Below are positions 56,165-64,000 of a DNA stretch of 64,000 bases, in pieces (the stretch's first letter is position 1; every line of letters begins with the position of its first letter). The DNA is from Exophiala sp. HKRS030. Lineage: Eukaryota; Ascomycota; Eurotiomycetes; Chaetothyriales; Herpotrichiellaceae. The DNA lies in assembly GCA_023897205.1 (NCBI GenBank), contig JAHWDD010000002.1, positions 3,286,001 through 3,350,000 of the forward strand. The letters are read 5' to 3'. The notes beneath the pieces were generated by a model that searched no databases, was not told the DNA's origin, and worked only from the letters and a program-made list of their open reading frames with translations. The translations under genes and the position numbers were made by a program.

Positions 56165-57218
56165 ATGCAGCGGAGTCAAAGTTATTCCTACCCACAAACA
56201 ATGGTGGGACATTCCAGATATGCCTCGACACACGCTACCAGCTCTGCATTCAGTGCATCTGCAAACCCCAATGAAGACTGGACCAAGATTTCCGACCTCG
56301 CGGAGAGAAGACGGATCCAGAATCGGATCGCCCAGGTATGTGGCCTTCACAGGCTGACCTTGGGTATCTTCTAACAGATTGTTTAGCGAAATTATCGAAA
56401 GAAGCTCAAGAGAAGACTTGAAGATCTAGAGCGTCGTGCCGGCTCTTCATCCGCTTCTCCAGAACAGTCACATTCAGAACTCGCGACGACGAGTCCGCCA
56501 AAGGACTCCAAGCAGTCACAAACCATGGCTCGTCAAACGTCAAGGTCAAGCACTTCACACGAGACCCAGAGAGCGTCCCCTGAGATCGTGGCATTGGACG
56601 ACCATTCTACCCTTTTCGACACTCCTGCCTCTCGCCATCTCTCTGTCACCTCTCCCCCAGCATTCACCTTCTCCACCTACCCTCCCACAACTGCCTATCT
56701 CCAGTACGAGCAGCAACAGCAACAACCAATGTACGACACTCCATCCAATTACTACTCAAATTACCAGTACAACCTGGATGTGTCATCCTCAACCTTACCT
56801 CCAACACTGCCGGCCATGCTGCCCTCATCCTACGCCAAGCAAGAACAGCTTTTCGGCGATGACGATTTTCTAAGTCCCTTTAGCATGAACTATGCTTCTC
56901 TAGCGGGTCTAGAGATGCCCTCGCACCAAGCGTTTACGGGGGCCACTTCTCATGTAAATCCCACCAGTTTCTTCTCTCGTTCATATTCAAGCCCGCACTT
57001 TTGAGCCTCAGCAAGAAAGAGCACCTGGCACCCTCCTAGATTTCGACTTGCACTTTGCAGCTCAAATGCTGACATCCTTTCGGCAGACACCGCCGCTCAC
57101 AGATCCCTACTCTATCGACTCAACGCATAATTCACCCAACTACTTTGATGTTCCGTTGACTCCGATATCAAGGACGGCAAGCCCCAATTTTCACTTATTC
57201 GACATCAGTTGCATATGA
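56165..57218 (+). CDS. bZIP transcription factor
   Basis: Exons 56165..56335, 56387..56953 and 57012..57218 give 314 residues. The basic region reads AERRRIQNRIAQ | RNYRKKLKRRLEDLERRA. The Asn-x7-Arg DNA-contact pair (NRIAQRNYR) is split by intron 1 (51 bp, GTATGT...TTTAG). The leucine-zipper part is short. Residues ~70-260 are Ser/Pro/Gln-rich with a Gln run and a Tyr-rich NYYSNYQYN segment. The third exon is proposed because the frame after 57012 stays open for 68 codons and shows a coherent TPPLTDPYS...HNSPNYFDVPLTPISRTASPNF tail typical of such activators. Without splicing GTAAAT...CCTCAG, the protein would stop at 57004 (262 aa). It follows an 8.6 kb gene-poor stretch, as often seen for fungal developmental regulators (inference). 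Confidence 0.88.
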
Positions 57219-58244
57219 GAGCCTTATTCTCGATCACCACCCTTGTGTTCGATTTCACAGAAGACTTCCCAAGCCGCCACGCATGCGTCTCTTGGAACAG
57301 GGATGGATGAATGGCTACCTCTACGAACTGTTATGATGGGCAAGCTCTAAGGGCCAGAGCTGGACGGGAGCACTTAGATGGCCGAACGGGCTCTTCATTG
57401 AGCGGTCAAATGCGCTCGCAGCGCCGTGGAATGGCGTGCAGTCAATGCTAGTTTACGGTGGTAATACCCAGGGTAGCGTTGAAAAATTGGCGGACAGCGT
57501 TGCTTGATTTGATTTTATGTTGTTACGAAGTTCATAGCGAAAGGTTCACGAGACTGGCAATTGAATAGCAGACCAGTCACATCTCAGAGTATTGAATGTA
57601 CGCATTCTACACCACTCCAAAACCATTCCCTTTACGGTCTGTGGTGTAACTGTAGCAGGCGCTGAGTTGTGCTTAGCTGCATCTCGTGCCGCCATATGTG
57701 GCAGCTGCATTTCAGCTCGCAGGGCTGAGAGGCGGCATAAACGAGGCGGCAGACGACAGTCTCGAATAGTGAAGCATGCAGCAGCCGCCCTGTTAAATTG
57801 GGCGCTCGAGGTCTAGCCTCTATCCCTGCACAATCGATATAGTGGAAGGAACAGGAGCGTGATAAGAAGAGTCTGGCGGTGGCTTGGGCGCAAGCTTTAC
57901 CGACGAGGGGCCGATGAGGGATCAGGAGGGAAAAAGCCCAGCAAAGCTCCTCGCAACGTGTCAACATCACCAGTCAAATCGCTGTGATCTTCTTCCTAAC
58001 CTGGGCCCAAACCCACTAACCAAGCCGAAACGTTGCTCGATCCTGTCGAGATCCCTCTTAATCTACCTACTGCAATCCCCTGCGTGCCGACACAATTTAG
58101 TACAATCCCACGTTCAAAGGCAACGCGCCACCACACGTTCAACCGGGAGGAAGAGAGTCTAGATCTGAAGGCTGGCGCAGGGACGACGCGCTGGACCAAC
58201 AGCACAATTACAAAGACTTAAGCAAGTAGGGACTAAGGATTATC
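57219..58244. other. Spacer between bZIP and CIA30 genes
   Basis: About 1 kb; no gene supported on either strand. Frames at 57592-57970 overlap each other antiparallel without motif. Confidence 0.5.
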
Positions 58245-59175
58245 ATGGCTCAGCGGCAAGTCCTTTTTGGAATGAATATGTAAGCCGTTGTTATTTTCGA
58301 TCCTGCTTCAGCCTCGGCGTTGGTAATAAGTCTCCTACATACATGGCCAGTGGCGCAATCTCCCTAATTGGCAACCTTGACCACGGAATCATACCTGACT
58401 TCCTGAGAGAGTCCTGACTGACTGGCCAGTAGAGGGTGGGAGCTGGAGCGTTGGACCTCGAGTGATGATAGAGTGAGAGGTGGTGAATCACAGGTAACCA
58501 CGATACCTATCCTTTCCCCTTAGGCTTAGGTCACAGCTGGCATCGTGCTCGATTCTTGCTCGCGTGGATAAATCAGCACCGATACGTGACCTTTTGTGCG
58601 GAAGCTGACAGGAGGATCCTATGGCTTACAGTCTTATCTGGAATCATCTGGCAATAACAGTGTGTCTTTCCACGGCCGTCTCGATATCAAAGCTCTGGGC
58701 GGGGCTGGTTTCGCCTCCCAACGAAGTGCTGGAGAAGATCGACGTTGGAACTTGTCCGCCTTCACAGGCATCGAGCTTTCAATCGACCCTTTTCAATCTG
58801 ACACCAATACATACACACTGATCTTGAAAGACCATCTTCTTCCTCCGAATCCCGAGAATGGTCGCGAGCAGTCTACTGTCTCGTGGGAATACGACTTCTC
58901 GAAGTCAAATTTCCTAGTCAATTCTGGAGACAATAATTCGTCCGCCACCGTCTTCATACCTTGGGACCATTTCAGGCCCACCTACCGTGGCAAACCGTGC
59001 TCTGAGATGGACCGCCTGAAGCTGGGCGAGATCAAGAGAATCAGCATCATGATCAGAAGGTAGACTTGTGGTTTGGTTCTGGGTATGGATAGAGCTGACA
59101 GCATGTTGTAGCTTTTTCGGATCCCAAGAAGGGCAATTCAACTTGCATGTCAACTCCCTCGTTGCCAGTAACTAG
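58245..59175 (+). CDS. CIA30-domain protein (complex I intermediate-associated protein 30/NDUFAF1-like)
   Basis: Four exons, 58245..58279, 58430..58493, 58632..59059 and 59112..59175, encode 196 residues; introns are 150, 138 and 52 bp. Coding continuity restores the family blocks: WTSSDDRVRGGESQ, SYLESSGNNSVSFHGRLDIKALGGAGFASQRS, SAFTGIELSID, TYTLILKDHLLPPNPENGREQSTVSWEYDF, FIPWDHFRPTYRGKP and ISIMIRSFFGSQEGQFNL. This is the CIA30 beta-sandwich fold, known from NDUFAF1, which assembles the membrane arm of respiratory complex I. The protein is short and the N-terminus (MAQRQVLFGMN) has no presequence. It may therefore be the cytosolic CIA30 paralogue found in many fungi rather than the assembly factor itself. 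The exon 2 start could be 58430 or 58433. Confidence 0.85.
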
Positions 59176-60759
59176 CGAACATCCGCGGACTTGCCCACGT
59201 AGTCCACTATCTCGAGGGCATGGGCTCCAACACTTTGCCACAGGCACAGCAAACCCCAGAAGGGGGGCAAAGAGGAGGATAGACAAGTGGGCTGTGGAAT
59301 CACCTACAGGCCCTGTTATGAGCCAACTGGTGAATCGTTCCTCCAGACACCCCCTCGAGCCGGCCGCATACACCGAGGAAGCTTGTTGAGATGCAGACTG
59401 AGCCTTTCTTTCGATGATTTTTACCCAACATGCCCAGTTAGGCCAGAAGTCAGAGTGATCCAAGCGCTTTAGCACTCTGCCTCGTATCTTTGTTCACACA
59501 GTGGCAAGATGATCTGTCGAAGACCAAGCAGAACTGCACCCACAACCTACAGCCAATGGCCCTCTTTACCAGGTAATCCCCAGTATTGGATACGAGATGG
59601 CTGAGTAAGGTCATCATTTCCCGCCTCGCAAAGGCTTTCAAGGAAGGTTTCATTACCGGTATACGAGCAGGTTCAAAACGACAACTGGAGATAGCGGCTT
59701 TGCAAAGCAGTCGACAGCGATATGTCAAGCATGAACTCCAGAAAGGTTGACGACGCTCCAAAGTTACATGAGATGTTCAGCCTCCCCATCAACGGCCACA
59801 GTATTTCGCGCCACTGTACCGATAAGGGAATTGATTATCGAACGCCCATAGGTCGAAAGCATTGACTCATTCTACAGGAACATACGCCAGTGGCTCTATT
59901 GTGTCAGTCTTACAACGCTGCTTAGAGCCTTATGATAATGTGGCTGTGGGCTGAACCGAAAATGTGACCCAAGTCATTATTCCTGAACAGGTAGTAGGGC
60001 AGCGAGCCCTACTGGCCTTCCTTCGAGCCCCGGAAGTCTGGGTCACGTTGACGCAATTCGGCCACGGGGGTTTTAAGAGACCCCGAGATGTGCGAATCTA
60101 TGCTATCCAGGTAACAACGGCCACAACAAAGACGCGTGTAAAATGTCTCAAAAGCCCGAATGCCCAGAAATTTGTCGAGAGGGGTTTATGACGAAATGTG
60201 TGTCGGCGTTCCTCATGATCAGGCAACAAGGTAAAAGGGAAGCTTGCCAATGCATAACATCTCGCATCATATTCCCAGGGCGTCGTTGTCGAGGGTTTCG
60301 AGTCAATCGGAGGCGTAACTAGAGCTCGTTTCGTGAATTACTTGGTTCGGAAGTCGACGGCAGGGCGCCTCGATACTTGTTCCCCGTACGGAGTAGAGAT
60401 GATTGCTTCTTGCATAAAAAATCACAAAGCGTCCGGCGGTTTGCCTCGGACGAAATGGTGATTAGTGCAACCTTCTCGACATATGTAATCACACAATACG
60501 ATACGCCTCTTAGCGTGGTTTACAATACCAAACATACTGGGCGGACAGGGGTTCTCGACCAGTCGTTCCCACAAACTCCGTCTGCTTCTACGGAGTCAAG
60601 TCTCGGGCTATTTTTGGCCCCTTCGATCAATTCTTGGGGAGGGAGACACTTCTGGATCGCGATTGTGATGCGTCCAGCAGCCTTGCAGTTGACTGGCTTC
60701 AATACTTATTGCGAGAGTGGGGGAAAACGAGTTTCGAATGGCTGGCCTCACGAATGCTA

Positions 60760-60776
60760 TACGGAGTACGGAGTAC
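60760..60776 (+). repeat. Overlapping TACGGAGTAC double motif
   Basis: Two overlapping copies of TACGGAGTAC, 7 bp apart; the densest example of a word recurring at 2355, 28973, 33497, 55275, 60386, 61758 and 62149. Confidence 0.6.
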
Positions 60777-60800
60777 AGAGAGTATTTCGCTTCGAAGTCG

Positions 60801-60830
60801 GTGCGAATCAGTGCGAATCAGCGCGAAACT
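60801..60830 (+). repeat. Three tandem 10-bp units (GTGCGAATCA x2, then GCGCGAAACT)
   Basis: Two exact copies are followed by a third with three changes. Located in the terminal gene-poor region beside TACGGAGTAC words. Confidence 0.7.
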
Positions 60831-63800
60831 CATCAACTGCGGCTCCGAGGCTTTTTTTTGGTTGGCATTCGATGACAATGCCAGCATGAAGTGTCGACGC
60901 AAGTTGTCGAAAGAGACCATGCATCCGACGGGTAGAACAACGCGAACCGTCGTCAGGCGATGTGGCGCCCAGAGAGGGTGTTTTTTGCCCAGGCTTCGAT
61001 CAAGCAGTTTGTCGTCTGTGAGGTTTCACTGCATCTCGCTCAAGCACAATTTGTCACCTGGCGAGTTTCCTAGGCGAAGTTACCTTGGGTTTGTTAGCCT
61101 TCAAGTAGGACCTAAACACTAAGGCCGCCGCCAAGTTTCTTCGCAAAACGTGCGAGAATTCAATTATTGGTTTGTTACGAAGTCACGGAGTAGCGCGTTG
61201 TCCTTGGATGAATGGCCCTAAAGCCCAACACGAGGCTGGTTCCAAGAAGAAGCTGAAAAAAAAAGATGCAACACCACCACCACCTTCCTTTTCTTTCCAA
61301 CGAAACAAGGTAGCCAAAAGGGAGTGATTGGTTCAAAACTGGAGTCCTTTTTCGAAATTCAGGGGGCGATCGACACATACGACCACCGACGTATTCGTTT
61401 GTTACCCTTTTTTTTGCCTCCGTCTCGTCCACCAAAGCATTTGTAATTCAACTTTGGCAGTAGAGAGGAGGTGCTCGCGTTCGCCCCAACCCCAAGGCTC
61501 AACTTGAGCCTAGAGATTCTGGACCACATTGAATACGAATGCCCAGCCGCAGCACTTCAGTACCTAACGTACATTACTTTCTGCAAGAACGAGAGAGCGG
61601 GAGAATTGTTCCTCCGTACGGGAATACGCTGTGGTCGGTAGGTAAATACGCATAACTACTAATGTCGCCAAGGGGATTTATTTTGCTCGTTGAAATGGAG
61701 GAGGACCAGGTAGGGCCACCAGCATTTCATTCTTTCTTTCCTTTTTGCCTTCTCTTTTACGGAGTACCAAACCAACAATTTTGATGGTGAGACTTTTTCA
61801 CCTTATTGTATGTATACAAGTAGTACACACCAGCTAAACCCCCCCCCCCCGAAAAGAAGGTCGGCCGGGGGTGGCCCTACCTACTGAGTACTGCAAGTAC
61901 ACCGTGTACTCGTTGTGTAGCCTTCTTTCCCTCCCGTACTTATTATATTAGCGCCGAGGCAGTACTGGACCCCCCTCCCCCCCTCTTTCAAGCGTCTGAC
62001 GTGTGCACTGTGAATTGACGTCTATTTCGGCCAACTCTTAAGTGACGTTGATGGGTCAACTTTACTGAGTATATATATGTACATAATAGAGCCGAAATTG
62101 GTAAGATGTCCAAGGCATATCATTGTAAAGATGCATTTTCTTTTACTCTACTCCGTAACAATCTCCTCGTAACATCTTTTGATCATGGGAGGCCTGTTAC
62201 ACGAATCCGTACCGTACCGAGTTGATGAACGAAGTTGCCTTAGCGTGGCGTAACCGTCCCAGCACCCCAATATTTCCCGTAGGATAAATAACCCTTGGTA
62301 CAAGTTATCTTTGCCAGAAGAGGATAGTGATGCGGACAGTGGCGTTTGTTTTAAAGCCGTGTGTGGTGTTTTTTTGGTTTCAAAAAAGACAAAAACAATA
62401 AGCAGGGCCTGAAAACACCTACTCTCAAGTAGGAAAGTATTTCAGGAACAGGAATGACAGGCCTCCTTGGTTACCTACAAGTAAATACGCAAGGCCCTGG
62501 GTGGGAGATTTCAATTTCATGTGGCTGGGACGGCAAAGCGAGCCATGCAATCTAAAAAAGTGTAACTGTACGAGAAAAGATCATTGAGGCGTGCCACCGA
62601 CGAAGACAGACAATGCGAGTTTTCGTTTAGCCAGCTACTCGGTATGATGCCTAGGAAGTTTGTTTGTTCCCCACCGTACGAGGAAGTTGTGTAAGGGAGG
62701 GCGAGCAGTGAACTTGACTACTGTACGGGGTCATCCGTAGGTAGCTTGGACTTCTCTGAAAGAAACTCGGACTCTCGGTCTCTGAACTCGTGCGAAGATT
62801 TGCTGTCTTTGATTCAAAGTCACAAGGTTCAAGGTTGTTTCTGGACGGGAGGAGAGGGGAGGGGGTGTTTTGGTTTTGCGCGCTCGCAACATGTAGTACA
62901 CTTTTATGCCTAGTTTCGCCCGCGGTCCCGGGGGCCTTGGGGATGCGGCTTGGGAGGGGGCAAAAGTGTGACGAACATCCAAAGCCGAAAGCGCCGAGTG
63001 ACGGGGCCTGATGATGTTAGCTGAAAAAAAAACAAGGTGGTGAAAGCTAGCAGAGGGATCAAAGGCCAAGGTCCAACGCCCCCGTCGTTGCTCGTGCTCG
63101 TACTCGTACTGCGTACCCGTACAGGGGGAGGGTTGGCCACTGGTTTTGAAAAAAGCAGCCAGATATTTTTGATTTCCAATGACTTACCACCTGGGTACCC
63201 CGTAGGCAACTAAAAAAAAGGGACGGAGACGGAAGGAAAAGAGAGAGTACGACGTGTTTGTTTCCGTACTCCGAACGAACGAACGAACAAAGACGACGAC
63301 GACGTCCGAGCCGAGTTGACGTACATACTTATTGCTCGGACGACGGAAAGTCACTGAGCAAGGGTGAATTTCTTTCCGGATACCCGCCAAGACCCGACCG
63401 CGACCGCGCTTTTCTAGCTTTTGGAAATGGACTGGATGGATCAAGGATATCCCGGATACTCTACCCCGTAGAGAGGGTCTGATCTGATGTTGGGATTGTG
63501 AAATGGAGACAAAAGACATCGGAATGATAAAGTACGCATGGTACGCACGGGACGCGAATAACACGCGTTCTTTTTGAACAATACACCCGACTTTGTAAGT
63601 AAAGACACGGCACACGGCATGCGGCACACCACGCCACGCCATGACATGCATACAAATCGAGTGATTTGGCTATCGAATGGCTAGCGTTGAGACTCCGTTG
63701 CTCCGTATGAGGTTAATCGAAGGAACCGGAAGTCAGGACGAGCCGAAGCGGTCACGGAAGGATAAAAGAAGGAATTCAACGATCCTGGTTTCGCCGCAAG

Positions 63801-64000
63801 TCAAGTTTTGTGGCCTTGGGGTCCTGGAATCAATCCTTGATCCTTGACTGTTCTGCCAGGAATACCCGGTGAGGATGGATGGGGATCATGCATGCATAAT
63901 CCCAAAGAAAAAGGTGGTCGATGGACGAAACACCGTTCAAAGATGCGCCATATCCGTCTATGGAGTACGGGATATGTACTGTAGCGAATGTACTCCGTCC

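Larger units (their letters stand above)
59176..64000. other. 4.8 kb gene-poor, motif-rich terminal region
   Basis: No ORF on either strand has motif or splice support. The stretch contains repeated TACGGAGTA/TACTCCGTA words, a 10-bp tandem (60801-60830), a C12 run (61839-61850) with another C-rich run near 61970-61983, and GAAC/GACG microsatellites (about 63273-63303). It may be the promoter side of a gene outside the window. Confidence 0.5.

Noticed and set aside
47511..64000. Transposable element or CRISPR-like array in gene-poor regions
   Set aside because: No reverse transcriptase, integrase or transposase motif, no long terminal repeats, and repeats seen are too short and irregular.

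Overview
The window reads as nuclear DNA of a filamentous ascomycete (Pezizomycotina). The genes carry short GT-AG introns (mostly 48-150 bp), and the housekeeping proteins have clear fungal relatives: Sch9 kinase, Rat1, Uso1, Spb4, Dgk1, CK2 beta and cytosolic IleRS. There are also Zn2Cys6 regulators and a bZIP regulator of typical fungal build. Family flavour and the recurrent TACGGAGTAC word suggest Eurotiomycetes, perhaps Chaetothyriales. That placement is inference from memory, not a search result. I see no bacterial operon, rRNA, CRISPR array, transposase or reverse transcriptase.

Layout. 1-765 (-) is the 5' part of an RSC complex Rsc7/Swp82 gene. A 2.3 kb divergent spacer separates it from SCH9 (3101-6111, +). 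Then come a small His-rich protein (7123-7557, -), a 62-aa twin-CX9C complex I assembly factor (8401-8988, +, three exons) and cytosolic isoleucyl-tRNA synthetase (9107-12388, -). 12.4-14.6 kb is ragged, with pieces of an unrecognised gene. 14.7-21.2 kb holds a candidate accessory module: Zn2Cys6 regulator, GMC oxidoreductase and amino acid/choline-type permease. 22-30.9 kb is housekeeping: USO1, RAT1, an intron-containing tRNA and mitochondrial seryl-tRNA synthetase. 31.3-33.3 kb carries a VOC-fold protein and a mitochondrially targeted class II aldolase/adducin protein, convergent. 34.2-46.1 kb has a lineage-specific basic disordered protein, DGK1, SPB4, CKB1 and a five-exon Zn2Cys6 regulator, followed by an unrecognised helical protein at 46.8 kb.

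From 47.5 kb on, the window is gene-poor. An 8.6 kb stretch with no convincing gene lies upstream of a bZIP factor (56165-57218). A four-exon CIA30-domain gene follows (58245-59175), and the last 4.8 kb has no gene I can support. These spacers are rich in GTAC-type words, palindromes and small tandem repeats.

Most genes are independent housekeeping units. The functional groupings are: growth control (SCH9, CK2 beta), translation and RNA processing (IleRS, mitochondrial SerRS, tRNA, RAT1, SPB4), ER lipid and traffic (DGK1, USO1), two complex I assembly-type proteins, and the regulator/oxidoreductase/permease module, which could form a small catabolic cluster. Splice junctions were deduced by hand from GT/AG signals, reading-frame continuity and expected family sequence; they are not transcript-supported.
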